From positions 186,001-250,000 of the forward strand of contig NZ_FOGT01000005.1 in assembly GCF_900111295.1 (NCBI RefSeq): 64,000 nt of DNA, in the 5' to 3' direction. A model generated the notes under the pieces. It saw only the letters and a list, made by a program, of their open reading frames with translations. It searched no databases and had not been told where the DNA came from. Position numbers and translations under genes: made by a program. The DNA is from Salipaludibacillus aurantiacus. GTDB lineage: Bacteria > Bacillota > Bacilli > Bacillales > Salisediminibacteriaceae. The number at the start of each line of letters is the position of its first letter. Position 1 is the stretch's first letter. Positions 7,935 through 17,654 of this stretch are shown piece after piece.

Positions 7935-9332
7935 TCAACCTTGCTGTGTTTTATTTTCTTTTTCCTTATCTTCAGAAACGAAAGACATCTTTTCCCATTT
8001 TCGGGTTTTCCAGCGGCGAAGCATGAGAAGACCCCTTAACCATTCATCCATTATAAGGGCAATCCAAACACCGATAAGGCCTAAGCCAAGCCAGATACCG
8101 GCGGTGTATGAAACGGTTACAGACACTCCCCACATAGACAATATACCTATGTAAACAGGAAACTTAACATCTCCTGCAGCTCTGAGGGAGTTTATGACAA
8201 TAAGGTTAAAAGCTCTGCCGGGTTCCAATATAACGGTCAGGATTAAAAGAATACTTCCAAGTTGGATAATCTGTGTATTGTCAGTGAAAATGTTTAAAAT
8301 CTGTTCTCGGAATACAGCAAAAGTAAAAGCAGTAAAAGTAGAGACGCTCATACCGATCCAGAGGCTCCTTAAACAACGTTTGTAGGCTTCTTCATATCTT
8401 TTTTCACCTATTAAATGACCTACAAGGATCTGAGTCCCCTGCCCGATAGCAATGGAGAAAAGAAAAGCAAACATCATGATATTTAAAGCATAGACACGTG
8501 TTGTTAATGCTGCAGTGCCCATCGTTGCTACGAAATAGGTGATGACCATCTGTGATGTATTGTATGAAAGGTGTTCCCCTGCCGACGGAATACCTATTCT
8601 CAGCAAATCACGAAGCTCTTCTTTAGGAAATCTTTGAACAAGAAAAGCCCACGGCAATTCTCCTTTTACCCGTTTGTATAATACAATAAAGAGAATGACT
8701 GTACCCAACCCGCGACTGAAAGCCGTGCTTAATGCGACACCTGTCACGCCCAATGCAGGGGCTCCAAATGCCCCGAAAATTAAAATGTAATTCCCGAGCA
8801 CGTTGATGACATTCATTCCTAAAGTGACGTACATAGCATCTTTAGTATAGCCATGGCTCTTAACGATTGCCGATAAGGTCATTAGTAATGCCTGCACAAA
8901 TGCAAAACCGCCGACGATTTGTAAGTAGATTAAAGCTGTGCTCATTAATTCTTCCGGAAGGTTCATAGCGAGCAGAATTTGCCGTCCATATAAAAATAAT
9001 ACGAGGCTCAAGCCAAAACCGAAAATGACATTTGTACATATGGAAACAACTGCAATATGTGAAGCTTTTTTATTATTATTTGCCCCCAGGTTTTGGGCAA
9101 TCAGTATAGTAGTTCCCGTAGCGACAAACCCGAACATCACTATAATAACGCTCATGATCTGGTTTGAGACACCTACCGCTGCTACCGCATCATCGTCGTA
9201 CTGGCTAAGCATTAACGTATCTGCGTTTCCCATCAGCATATGCAGAAGAATTTCTATAAAGATCGGCCAAGTCAGCGCAAAAAGAGTTAATTTATGACGT
9301 CTGTCAGTCTGGTTGTCTTTCAATACAAACAC
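7935..9332 (-). CDS. MATE family efflux transporter
   Basis: Twelve-helix multidrug and toxin extrusion (NorM/DinF type) Na+- or H+-coupled exporter (465 aa). Visible are the paired six-helix halves, with LTWPIFIEILLHMLMGNADTLMLSQY at the start of the first and a related segment (LLRIGIPSAGEHLSYNTSQMV) at the start of the second, each quoted here only in part of its length. The start is uncertain: GTG at 9332 has little upstream signal, whereas a TTG at 9323 has AGGTG seven bases ahead. It is transcribed alone, divergent from the AraC-type regulator at 9454, which may control it; the drug or metabolite is unknown. Confidence 0.9.
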   Translation of the reverse strand: MFVLKDNQTDRRHKLTLFALTWPIFIEILLHMLMGNADTLMLSQYDDDAVAAVGVSNQIMSVIIVMFGFVATGTTILIAQNLGANNNKKASHIAVVSICTNVIFGFGLSLVLFLYGRQILLAMNLPEELMSTALIYLQIVGGFAFVQALLMTLSAIVKSHGYTKDAMYVTLGMNVINVLGNYILIFGAFGAPALGVTGVALSTAFSRGLGTVILFIVLYKRVKGELPWAFLVQRFPKEELRDLLRIGIPSAGEHLSYNTSQMVITYFVATMGTAALTTRVYALNIMMFAFLFSIAIGQGTQILVGHLIGEKRYEEAYKRCLRSLWIGMSVSTFTAFTFAVFREQILNIFTDNTQIIQLGSILLILTVILEPGRAFNLIVINSLRAAGDVKFPVYIGILSMWGVSVTVSYTAGIWLGLGLIGVWIALIMDEWLRGLLMLRRWKTRKWEKMSFVSEDKEKENKTQQG

Positions 9333-9453
9333 CTGCTTCTGCTTTTAATATTTTCTAAAAGGTTATCTTCTAATAATAAATGAGTGTATAGTAACTTTAT
9401 ATTCAAAAAAACGAAATGTCTTGTACAAAACCGACTTATTAGGAGGCAGACTT

Positions 9454-10332
9454 ATGGATACTATTCGGACAGTCGTACCCCCGCTTCCCGTATTTATTAA
9501 AGGAGCGAAAGGAATATTTACAAAAGGTAAAACACACTTTCGGCGTAACTTTCACATCTTTGATATTTTATTTGTTACTAAGGGAGCTTTATATATGAAG
9601 GAAGAAGAAAAAACGGCAGTGGTAAAAGAAGGCGAATATCTTATATTAGCTCCCTATAAAGAGCATTCAGGTCACGCACCTTGCGAGGAAGATACAGAAT
9701 TTTTCTGGATCCATTTTATTCTTCCTTCTTCTTACGAACTGGTTGAAGATGGCGAACTTGACTGGTCTCATATTGTTAAAAGGAAACATACTTATACGGA
9801 ATCAGACCTTTATGAACTTTATCTTCCGCGTTTAGGTAAATTTACACAAACAGAACAGGCTGAAGCGATTTTTTGGAAACTTATACAGGCTAATGATACA
9901 AACGACCCCGGAGAAAAAATGAAACAGCAGACATATTTTTTTGACATTATCATTCATATACAAAAAAATGCGCTGGAATTACCTACAAGCGCTCAGAAAA
10001 TTGCGAGCCTTTCCATTCAGTTTATTGAGAAACATTATGGCGACCCTGCCTTTCGCGTGAAAGAAATTGCGCAGGAACTTCTTTATCATCCGGATTATGT
10101 GTCAAGGGCACTGAAGAGTACCATCGGGATGACACCTGTTCAGTATTTGAATGATTACAGGCTTTCAAAAGCCAAAAAACTGTTACAGGAAGATAGTAAA
10201 GACCTTCAGACTATATCAAAAGAAACAGGTTTTTCAGATGTTAGTTATTTTTCAAGAGTCTTCAGGAAAAAGGAAGGAATGACTCCCGGACAATATAGAA
10301 GACAGGTTAATTTAACTGACAATAACAGGTAA
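9454..10332 (+). CDS. AraC-family transcriptional regulator
   Basis: Regulator of 292 aa with an N-terminal cupin-like sensing domain (about 1-160; EGEYLILAPYKEHSGHAPC) and a C-terminal pair of helix-turn-helix motifs (about 190-285; VKEIAQELLYHPDYVSRALK and TISKETGFSDVSYFSRVFRK), ending in MTPGQYRR. The ATG at 9454 is chosen because AGGAGG is seven bases upstream; the in-frame TTG at 9421 has no such site. Such regulators usually bind a small ligand and activate nearby genes. The divergent MATE gene is the closest candidate target. Ligand unknown. Confidence 0.88.
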   Translation: MDTIRTVVPPLPVFIKGAKGIFTKGKTHFRRNFHIFDILFVTKGALYMKEEEKTAVVKEGEYLILAPYKEHSGHAPCEEDTEFFWIHFILPSSYELVEDGELDWSHIVKRKHTYTESDLYELYLPRLGKFTQTEQAEAIFWKLIQANDTNDPGEKMKQQTYFFDIIIHIQKNALELPTSAQKIASLSIQFIEKHYGDPAFRVKEIAQELLYHPDYVSRALKSTIGMTPVQYLNDYRLSKAKKLLQEDSKDLQTISKETGFSDVSYFSRVFRKKEGMTPGQYRRQVNLTDNNR

Positions 10333-10371
10333 ATATAAAATAGAACTATATTTTTCCTGATCTGTCCATGG

Positions 10372-10400
10372 TATAATTTAACTAGATGCAAGCGCTTGCG
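10372..10400 (+). promoter_or_regulatory. -10 box and LacI-family operator before the chemoreceptor gene
   Basis: TATAAT at 10372-10377 is followed by TGCAAGCGCTTGCG at 10387-10400, a palindrome (core GCAAGCGCTTGC) of the LacI/CcpA family. It resembles the three sites before malE (TGCAAACG..., TGCAAGCG...), so the maltodextrin regulator or CcpA may act here. No convincing -35 was found. Confidence 0.55.
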
Positions 10401-10468
10401 CGATGGGCGATGTGGTTCTAAAGGTCTGCGAAGGTGCATGTTGAACATATACTTGGCGGGGGGATGAA

Positions 10469-12172
10469 ATGAAACAAACTAAAAAGAGAAAGATGGGAAA
10501 AGAAAGAAAATTGATTTACAGGCTATACGGGCTGACTGTTTTTATATTACTGGTTTGTATTCTCTCTGGTGGAGTAATTTATTATTTCAGCCAGGATGTA
10601 CAAAACCAGAGTGAACTCCTGGAAGAGACAGCTGCTTTTCATCAGGATTATACTCAATTAGTCAACGGGCTTAAACAGGTGAGTTTATTAAAATACCAGC
10701 TTACCACTTCAGGTTACAACGAAGACCATATTGAATCCGTTCAGCAGGTTTTAACTGAGACAGACACTCTTTACTCGAGTTTGGAAAAGAGTATTGCCGG
10801 TGATGAAGAATTAGAACATTATTTTAGGTTTTTAAAAGATGTCGTAGAATCTTATGATGCCACTTACCATACTTATTTTTCAAGCATTTATGTAGGAAAT
10901 GAAATAGAGGAGATACGGAACAGAGTTTCTCCGGTAATTACACGTAACGAACAGTCAGTGAATAATGTTAATGAACGCATGCAGAATTATTTGGAGGCTG
11001 AAAGAGAAGGAGCCTCTTTGGCCCTTGAATCTTCATTAGCTGTAACTGAAAGAGTCACAATGACAGCTCTTACAGTATTAATAATGGTTCCTCTTATATC
11101 TTTGCTTCTGTTCAGCAGAAATTTAAGCAGAGGGGTACAAATTGTCAGAAAACGAATAAACGAATACTCTGCTGGAAATTTAAGCTATGATCATATAATT
11201 GACAGGAACGATGAGTTCGGTCAAATAGATTTAAGGCTAAAAGATATGGGGGGGAGGTTATCAGCTCTATTAAAGAAAAATGATGAAATAAGTGGAAATG
11301 TATTATCGGTAGCAAAAGAAACCTCCGAAATGTCAGCTGTTCAACTGGAAGGGATGAAGAAAATAGAAAAGACGATGGACGAGTTTGCAGGCGGCATGGA
11401 ACGGCAAACTGGTTTTACAGGCACTATTTCTGCTACCACAGAAGAAGTTTCAGCAAGCTCTCAGGAAATTCAATATTCAATTGAATATATGAATAAGCAG
11501 ATTAAACGGATAGAAGATGCTTCAATCCAAGGGACATTATTAATGAAGGAACTGGAAAAATCCATGGAGGAATTTAAAGAAAAAACTGGAAATACGTCGG
11601 GCAGGGTTGCAGGCATGCAAGAACAGCTCGTCCATATTTCATCATTTTTAAATGGAATTGACGATATTGCAGAGCAAACTAACCTCCTTGCAATTAATGC
11701 GTCGATCGAAGCTGCTAAAGCAGGAAAAGAAGGAAGGAGTTTTGCGGTCGTAGCTGAAGAAATCCGTAAGCTCTCCCAAGGGACAAACAGGTTTTCAAGG
11801 CGTACAAAAGAGGTCCTGAACACACTGCATAAAGAATCGGAAGATGTAGTTGGCTCATTTGAAGATTTTATATTAAACAGTGAAAGTGCAAGGGAGAAGA
11901 CTGCTGCCTCTGCCAAGCTATTTAAAGAATTTTCTTTAGAAAGCGCAAAAATTTCGGGTGAGCACCTTGAGATCAGTGAATCAATTTCTCAAATAAATGA
12001 AGCGATTGCTGAGGTCGTTCACTCTGTATCGGAATTAGCAGATAGTGCAAACGTATTGCAGGAAAAAAGCGGAAGTGTAAACTCTATCATTACTAATCAG
12101 ACCATGCTTCAGGAAAGACTTGCTGCTGAAACAGAGACGCTGGAAGAGATGGCACAGAAACTAAAGAGTTAA
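10469..12172 (+). CDS. methyl-accepting chemotaxis protein
   Basis: Transmembrane chemoreceptor (567 aa) that signals through CheA and CheW. Order: membrane helix about 17-38, an extracellular four-helix-type sensor of about 150 residues rich in charged helices, a second helix about 195-217, HAMP (about 218-270), then the cytoplasmic coiled coil. The hairpin tip is present: [20 protein letters not shown] and [19 protein letters not shown] LacI-type operator overlaps the promoter region, so expression may follow that of the maltodextrin transporter downstream; the attractant itself cannot be inferred. GGGGGGATG precedes the start closely. Confidence 0.92.
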   Translation: MKQTKKRKMGKERKLIYRLYGLTVFILLVCILSGGVIYYFSQDVQNQSELLEETAAFHQDYTQLVNGLKQVSLLKYQLTTSGYNEDHIESVQQVLTETDTLYSSLEKSIAGDEELEHYFRFLKDVVESYDATYHTYFSSIYVGNEIEEIRNRVSPVITRNEQSVNNVNERMQNYLEAEREGASLALESSLAVTERVTMTALTVLIMVPLISLLLFSRNLSRGVQIVRKRINEYSAGNLSYDHIIDRNDEFGQIDLRLKDMGGRLSALLKKNDEISGNVLSVAKETSEMSAVQLEGMKKIEKTMDEFAGGMERQTGFTGTISATTEEVSASSQEIQYSIEYMNKQIKRIEDASIQGTLLMKELEKSMEEFKEKTGNTSGRVAGMQEQLVHISSFLNGIDDIAEQTNLLAINASIEAAKAGKEGRSFAVVAEEIRKLSQGTNRFSRRTKEVLNTLHKESEDVVGSFEDFILNSESAREKTAASAKLFKEFSLESAKISGEHLEISESISQINEAIAEVVHSVSELADSANVLQEKSGSVNSIITNQTMLQERLAAETETLEEMAQKLKS

Positions 12173-12219
12173 GAAGACACAGTTACGTAACAATTGATAT
12201 AAACTTTTAATAAAAAAGG

Positions 12220-12249
12220 TTGTGTTTTCTGTAAGGATGATAGTATAAT
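12220..12249 (+). promoter_or_regulatory. promoter of the maltodextrin transporter operon
   Basis: TTGTGT (12220-12225) and TATAAT (12244-12249) have an 18-base spacer. The start site would be near 12256, giving a leader of about 320 bases before malE. Confidence 0.65.
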
Positions 12250-12264
12250 AAAATCATAAGTTGG

Positions 12265-12471
12265 TGCAAACGATTTCACGAGATTCTCGTGGAATTGTTT
12301 TATACCACTTAGTGCAAACGGTTGTCTCGATTTGCATTTTCTATTTTCCGGTAAACTTACCTCCAATAAAGTTATGATAAATCTCTTTATAAGAGTATTT
12401 CTAACTAAAGCCGATAGAGGGCAGGACGGTAAAGCGGGTAATATAACAGCCCGGTTTTGCAAGCGATTACT
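12265..12471 (+). promoter_or_regulatory. three LacI-family operators in the malE leader
   Basis: TGCAAACGATTTCA (12265-12278), TGCAAACGGTTGTC (12313-12326) and TGCAAGCGATTACT (12458-12471) share TGCAA(A/G)CG. All lie downstream of the promoter, consistent with roadblock or looping repression by the LacI-type protein encoded after malG, and possibly CcpA. No convincing gene lies between 12173 and 12576. Confidence 0.6.
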
Positions 12472-12576
12472 TAACAGGCTGGATGATCCTGGCAGACCAG
12501 TTTCCGGAAAAGGCTTTGCAACATTAAGGCAAACAGGTTGCACAAACAAAAACACTTTTTTATAGGGGGAAATCAC

Positions 12577-13902
12577 ATGTTTAAAGGCAAATCGTTTCTG
12601 TTATCGTTAATGCTTCTTATTGTATTGTCGATCGCTCTTGTGGCTTGTGGAAACAACGATGAAACAGATTCACCGGCAAACGGTGGAAACAACGGCAACA
12701 ATGCAAATGTCACTGATGATAACAATGATGCAGAAGGAAATGAAGGTGCTGCAGACGGAGATGCTCCGGAAAAGCCTGAAGAGCTCACTATGTGGGTGAA
12801 TGATGAAGATGCCCAATTAGACGCTTATGAAGAAATTACTGAACGTTTCACTGACGAGTATGGCATTGAAGTTAGTATTACTCCATATTCTATGCTGGAT
12901 CAAACAGAAGGCATGTCTTTGGACGGACCAGCCGGACAAGGCCCTGACCTTTTCTTCCAGCCGCATGACCGCATGGGTGACATTCACCTTCAAGGTTTAG
13001 CTGCTGAACTTGAATTGACTGATGACCAGCTTGACCGCCTTTCTGAATATAACGAAGAAGCGGTTCAGGCATTCAGCTACGAAGGGATTCAATATGGGAT
13101 TCCGGCTGTAGTGGAAACGTATGCGCTTTTCCGCAACACTGATTTAGTTCCTGACGCTCCTGAAACAATGGATGAATTAATGGACATTGCCCGTGACCTG
13201 ACTGATGGAAGCACTTACGGATTCTTAATGGAAGCGACTAACTTTTATTTTACTTATCCGTTCTTAACTGCTCCTGGCGGTTATGTGTTTGCCCAGGATG
13301 AAGATGGTGTTTATAATCCTGAGGATATTGGTCTAAACAGTGATGGTGCTGTACAAGGTGCTGAAGTCATTCAGTCCTGGTTTGACGAAGACCTCATGCC
13401 TAACGGTATTGACGGCGATATTATGAACGGACTGTTTACAGACGGTCAGGCAGGTATGGTTGTAACAGGCCCTTGGTCAATTCCTGAGTATGAAAATGCT
13501 TTAGGCGACAGTCTTGAAATTTCTCCTCTTCCTGAACAGAATGGAGAAGTATTAAGCTCTTTCTCTGGAAATAAAGGCTGGTTAGTGAATTACTATACTG
13601 AAGATGAGTATTGGGCTACTGAACTTGCTTTGTTCATTACGAACCCTGAAAACTCAGAAACTTATTTCGAAGTAGCTGGAGAGCTTCCTGCACATACAGC
13701 TGTAGAAATTGAAGACGACTTAATGTCACCAATATTTGAACAGACTCAGCATGCACAGCCAATGCCTAACATTCCTGAAATGTCACAGGTTTGGGAGCCA
13801 ATGGAAGATGCACTGCAGTTTGTTTCCCAGGGAGACGATCCGCAGGAAGTGCTTGACGAAGCGGTTGAGCAAATTCGCGAACAGATTTCGATTATGAATT
13901 AA
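12577..13902 (+). CDS. malE: maltodextrin-type ABC transporter solute-binding lipoprotein
   Basis: Extracellular sugar-binding protein (441 aa) of the MalE/MdxE family, feeding the MalF-MalG permease. It has a lipoprotein signal (SLMLLIVLSIALVACG), an Asn/Asp/Glu-rich linker, then LTMWVNDEDAQLDAYEE, GPDLFFQPHDRMG and VVTGPWSIPEYE, typical of maltose/maltodextrin binders. The ATG at 12577 has AGGGGGA upstream; a more distal TTG at 12538 would spoil the signal peptide. It heads the malE-malF-malG unit. No ATPase gene is present; Bacillus sugar permeases commonly share MsmX encoded elsewhere. Confidence 0.92.
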   Translation: MFKGKSFLLSLMLLIVLSIALVACGNNDETDSPANGGNNGNNANVTDDNNDAEGNEGAADGDAPEKPEELTMWVNDEDAQLDAYEEITERFTDEYGIEVSITPYSMLDQTEGMSLDGPAGQGPDLFFQPHDRMGDIHLQGLAAELELTDDQLDRLSEYNEEAVQAFSYEGIQYGIPAVVETYALFRNTDLVPDAPETMDELMDIARDLTDGSTYGFLMEATNFYFTYPFLTAPGGYVFAQDEDGVYNPEDIGLNSDGAVQGAEVIQSWFDEDLMPNGIDGDIMNGLFTDGQAGMVVTGPWSIPEYENALGDSLEISPLPEQNGEVLSSFSGNKGWLVNYYTEDEYWATELALFITNPENSETYFEVAGELPAHTAVEIEDDLMSPIFEQTQHAQPMPNIPEMSQVWEPMEDALQFVSQGDDPQEVLDEAVEQIREQISIMN

Positions 13903-13974
13903 TAATCAATAGTGAGGAGGGATTGGAGAGTTCATCTTTCCAATCCCGAATCTTTCAATCAGGAGGAAGCTATT

Positions 13975-15285
13975 ATGGCTACAAAAAACAGTCACGACAG
14001 AGATAATAATATAGTCAACCCGAAGCATAATCCGACTGTAGCTGCGCTGCTTTCAATTATTCCGGGACTCGGACAGGCTTATAACAAACGTTATGGAAAA
14101 GGAGCCGCCTTATTCATTCTCTTTGCTGCTTTTGTCATTGCGATGATTGATTTCATCACCACAGGGCTTCAGGGGTTGGTGACATTAGGGGAAGTTCCGC
14201 GTGAGGATGACTCGCGTGTCTTCTTAAGTAATGGAATTCTCTCTCTTATTTTCACAGCATTCTTTTTAACTTTTTACATTTTAAACATCCAGGATGCCTT
14301 TAAAGACGCAAAGAGAATACAATTAGGCTGGAAGGTCCCTAACATCAGGGAAGGGTTTAAAAATGCATGGGATACCGGTTTTCCGTATCTTTTAGTAGGG
14401 CCAGGGTTATTCCTGCTTATGTTTGTAGTTGTTTTTCCATTGTTGTTTATGGTTTTCCTGGCATTTACTAACTATAATTTATATAATGCGCCGCCAAGGC
14501 ATTTGCTTGAGTGGGTAGGTTTCGAAAACTTTATTAACCTGTTTACAATTAATGAATGGCGTAACACATTTATAAACGTTCTGTCCTGGACTCTGATCTG
14601 GACATTTGTAGCCACCACACTGCAAATCGCTCTTGCTATGTTCCTTGCAATACTTGTTAACGATCCAAGGGTTAAGTTCAAAAAGCTTATCAGGACAGTA
14701 TTTATTTTACCATGGGCGGTTCCTGCGTTCGTTACTATTATTATTTTCTCAGCTATTTTTAACGATAACTTTGGGGCTATAAACCTGCAAATTATTGAGC
14801 CATTATTTAATACCAGGATTCCATGGCTTCAGGATCCTTTCTGGACAAGGGTAGCCTTAATTCTGATTCAGGTATGGCTAGGGTTCCCGTTTGTTTACGC
14901 CTTATTTACCGGGGTTCTGCAAGGGATATCAAGCGACTGGTATGAAGCGGCTGATATTGATGGAGCGAACCGCTGGCAGAAATTCCGTAATATCACATTC
15001 CCGCACTTAATGTTTGCCACAGCACCTTTACTGATTATGCAGTACTCGTTTAACTTTAATAACTTTAATATTATCTACCTGTTTAACCAGGGCGGGCCTG
15101 CTGTCCGCGGACAGACGGCTGGCGGATCCGATATTCTTATTTCCTGGATTTACGGGCTTACATTTGAAAATCAGCAGTTTAATATGGCAGCAGCCATTTC
15201 AATCATTTTAGGATTGCTCGTAGCGACTTTTGCGTTCTTCCAATTCCGTCGTTCACGTTCCTTTAAAGAGGAGGGAACTTTCTAA
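13975..15285 (+). CDS. malF: maltodextrin ABC transporter permease MalF-type
   Basis: Inner-membrane permease (436 aa). The N-terminus carries a domain common to Bacillus MdxF/GanP (AALLSIIPGLGQAYNKRYGK and two helices), followed by the six-helix MalF core with the EAA loop EAADIDGANRWQKFRNITFP that contacts the ATPase. The ATG at 13975 follows AGGAGGAAGC; an upstream GTG-like start at 13912 would add 21 unlikely residues. Its TAA overlaps the malG start by one base (TAATG), so the two are translationally coupled. Confidence 0.92.
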   Translation: MATKNSHDRDNNIVNPKHNPTVAALLSIIPGLGQAYNKRYGKGAALFILFAAFVIAMIDFITTGLQGLVTLGEVPREDDSRVFLSNGILSLIFTAFFLTFYILNIQDAFKDAKRIQLGWKVPNIREGFKNAWDTGFPYLLVGPGLFLLMFVVVFPLLFMVFLAFTNYNLYNAPPRHLLEWVGFENFINLFTINEWRNTFINVLSWTLIWTFVATTLQIALAMFLAILVNDPRVKFKKLIRTVFILPWAVPAFVTIIIFSAIFNDNFGAINLQIIEPLFNTRIPWLQDPFWTRVALILIQVWLGFPFVYALFTGVLQGISSDWYEAADIDGANRWQKFRNITFPHLMFATAPLLIMQYSFNFNNFNIIYLFNQGGPAVRGQTAGGSDILISWIYGLTFENQQFNMAAAISIILGLLVATFAFFQFRRSRSFKEEGTF

Positions 15286-16151
15286 TGAGTACGAAAAATC
15301 GAAAACCAATGAGCAAAAAACGGAAAAATTTACTGGAAATGATCGGAATATACACGGTCATTGGAATTATGTTTGTGATAATTTTGTATCCTTTGTTATG
15401 GACATTAGGAGTCTCATTTAATCCCGGCAGGGGACTTTACGGAGCACAGATTATCCCGGATAACTGGTCACTAGCACACTATGAATGGCTGTTTTTTGAC
15501 CCTAGAAGCAACTATCTGACCTGGTATAAAAACACGTTAATAGTTGCATTATCAGTGTCAGCCTTGGCGACCTTTACAGTTGGATTAACCGCCTATGCTT
15601 TTTCCAGATACAGGTTCAAAGGAAGAAAAAACGGGTTATATGCTTTCCTTCTTCTACAAATGTTTCCGGTACTGATGGCGATGGTGGCATTGTATATCCT
15701 GTTAAATACTGTCGGTTTGCTTGACAGCTTAGTCGGGCTTATCATTATTTATATCGGTGGAGCGATTCCGATGAACGCTTTCCTTGTAAAAGGCTACTTT
15801 GACACACTGCCGCGCGAACTGGATGAGTCAGCTAAAATTGATGGGGCAGGCCATTTCAGGATCTTCTTCCAGATTCTGCTCCCGTTAGCTAAACCAATCT
15901 TAGCGGTTGTTGCCTTATTTAACTTTATGGCTCCGTTTATGGATTTCATTTTGCCAAGGATCGTATTAAGAAGTCCGGAGAATTTCACTCTTGCTCTTGG
16001 CTTGTTCAATTTTGTAAATGACGAGTTTGCGAACACGTTTACACGGTTTGCAGCCGGTGCTATTCTAATTGCAGTACCAATTGCGTTAGTGTACTTGTTC
16101 CTTCAAAGATATTTAATTTCCGGGCTTGCTTCCGGAGCAACAAAAGGGTAA
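15285..16151 (+). CDS. malG: maltodextrin ABC transporter permease MalG-type
   Basis: Second permease subunit (288 aa), with six membrane helices and the EAA loop ELDESAKIDGAGHFRIFFQI near residue 190. It starts on the last base of the malF stop codon and ends shortly before a terminator. Together with MalE and MalF it imports maltose or maltodextrins using a shared ATPase. No amylase or glucosidase gene is in the window, so degradation of the sugar is encoded elsewhere. Confidence 0.92.
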   Translation: MSTKNRKPMSKKRKNLLEMIGIYTVIGIMFVIILYPLLWTLGVSFNPGRGLYGAQIIPDNWSLAHYEWLFFDPRSNYLTWYKNTLIVALSVSALATFTVGLTAYAFSRYRFKGRKNGLYAFLLLQMFPVLMAMVALYILLNTVGLLDSLVGLIIIYIGGAIPMNAFLVKGYFDTLPRELDESAKIDGAGHFRIFFQILLPLAKPILAVVALFNFMAPFMDFILPRIVLRSPENFTLALGLFNFVNDEFANTFTRFAAGAILIAVPIALVYLFLQRYLISGLASGATKG

Positions 16152-16154
16152 CTC

Positions 16155-16195
16155 AATACGGGGAGAGAGACTTGCTCTCTTTCCCGTTTCTTAAT
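16155..16195 (+). terminator. terminator of the mal operon
   Basis: CGGGGAGAGAG and CTCTCTTTCCCG form a stem with loop ACTTG, followed by TTTCTTAATT, directly after the malG stop codon. Confidence 0.75.
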
Positions 16196-16200
16196 TACTG

Positions 16201-16236
16201 ATAATTTAAAAAGAATTTAGGTTCTTTTTAAATTAT
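16201..16236. repeat. perfect 15-base AT-rich inverted repeat
   Basis: ATAATTTAAAAAGAA and TTCTTTTTAAATTAT surround the 6-base centre TTTAGG. It lies between the mal terminator and the lacI-type gene, in a gene-less stretch of 300 bases (16152-16451). It is too AT-rich for a typical terminator. It may be an operator or a cruciform-forming site. Confidence 0.7.
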
Positions 16237-16451
16237 AAATAAACAGCATGATAGTTTATTTTAAGTTATTATATAATCAAGTTATAAACACCTTTATTTA
16301 AGCTGATACTATTTTAAGAGATTATTTTTTCACGCGCAGGGGATGGAAACTCTATAATAATACTACTGCTGCAGTACTGTGGTTGATAATACTGGGGACT
16401 GTTTCCTGAAACGTCAAAGCAGATCTTCATAACAGAAGGGAAGTAAAAGTG

Positions 16452-17495
16452 ATGGCAGTGACAATTAAAGATGTAGCTAAAATTGCAAATGTCGCTCCTT
16501 CTACCGTATCCCGGGTGATTGCAAACAGCCCAAGAATCAGTGAGCGGACAAAAGAGAAAGTGCGTGAAGCGATGAAAGAGCTTGGATATCATCCAAACTT
16601 TAACGCACGCAGTTTGGCAAATAAAAGTACTAAAACACTCGGGTTAATTATGCCTAATTCAGCAACTAAAACGTTCCAAAACCCTTTTTTCCCTGAAGTT
16701 ATCCGCGGGATTAGTACGAAAGCTCACCAGCTGGAATATGGACTGTACCTTTCTACAGGACAATCAGATGATGAAATATTTGAAGAAGTGCAGGATATGG
16801 TGCAAGGAAAACGGGTGGACGGAATTATATTGTTGTACTCAAAAGTAAACGATAAGGTAATGAATTACTTATATAACGAAAAGTTTCCTTTCTCAGTGAT
16901 TGGCCGGCCGTACGATGTTGAAATGAAAGAAATAACGTATGTTAATAATGATAATTTTAAAGCGGCAAAAACAGTTACTGAGTATCTGCTCCTGTTAGGT
17001 CATGAAAGAATTGCCTTTATCGGAGGAAATCTTGAAACGGTCGTGACTTTGGATCATATGGAAGGGTATAAGAAAGCGTTAACTAATGCCGGCATTGAAC
17101 CAAAGAAAGAATATGTCGTATTCCATGAAGAATTGCAGGAAGGCGGACAGGAAGCGGTTATTGATTTAATGAGCCTCAGTGAACGTCCGACTGCTCTTAT
17201 TGTAGCTGATGATATTATGACATTCGGTGTAATGAGGATGCTGAGTGAAATGGAAGTCCGGGTGCCGGATGATATTTCAATTATCAGCTTTAACAATGTT
17301 ATGATTTCAGAGCTGTCCTCTCCTCCAATGACAACAGTGGATATAAACATTTTCAGCCTTGGATATGAAGCAGCCAATTGTTTAATTGAGAAGATTTTAA
17401 ATCCTGAGACAAAACCTAAACATGTTATTATTCCTCATAAAATGATCAAAAGGCAAACATGCCAGCGGATCGTTAAGCGCCTTACAAAACAATGA
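16452..17495 (+). CDS. malR: LacI-family regulator of the maltodextrin operon
   Basis: DNA-binding repressor (347 aa). The N-terminal LacI helix-turn-helix is VTIKDVAKIANVAPSTVSRV with the hinge LGYHPNFNARSLANKST; a periplasmic-binding-like effector domain (about 60-340) follows. ATG at 16452 is chosen; a GTG one codon upstream is equally possible. GAAGGG lies 10-16 bases ahead. Position after malEFG and the LacI-type operators around malE point to the maltose repressor MalR; that match is by context and family, not by a specific motif. Confidence 0.85.
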   Translation: MAVTIKDVAKIANVAPSTVSRVIANSPRISERTKEKVREAMKELGYHPNFNARSLANKSTKTLGLIMPNSATKTFQNPFFPEVIRGISTKAHQLEYGLYLSTGQSDDEIFEEVQDMVQGKRVDGIILLYSKVNDKVMNYLYNEKFPFSVIGRPYDVEMKEITYVNNDNFKAAKTVTEYLLLLGHERIAFIGGNLETVVTLDHMEGYKKALTNAGIEPKKEYVVFHEELQEGGQEAVIDLMSLSERPTALIVADDIMTFGVMRMLSEMEVRVPDDISIISFNNVMISELSSPPMTTVDINIFSLGYEAANCLIEKILNPETKPKHVIIPHKMIKRQTCQRIVKRLTKQ

Positions 17496-17501
17496 TAGTA
17501 T

Positions 17502-17555
17502 AAAAAGCCTGCTGCCCGATAAGGAAAATTTCCTTTTTAGGGCAGCCTTTTTAAT
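17502..17555 (+). terminator. terminator after malR
   Basis: A long hairpin with GCTGCCC and GGGCAGC at its base and AGGAAA/TTTCCT above, followed by CTTTTTAATT. Confidence 0.75.
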
Positions 17556-17654
17556 TGGTAAATTAAATTAATGGGAACACTTGACATTCTACTTTAACAA
17601 CGCAAACATATGTTATAATTTACTCTATTGATAGATAGAAAAGAGGGAAGGGCA

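Noticed and set aside
11470-11916. 148-aa minus-strand frame opposite the chemoreceptor
   Set aside because: Ser/Ala/Leu-rich antisense of the coiled-coil domain; no start signal.
12332-12565. 77-aa reading frame in the malE leader
   Set aside because: No ribosome site, no recognisable composition, and it overlaps the operators; it is more likely untranslated leader.
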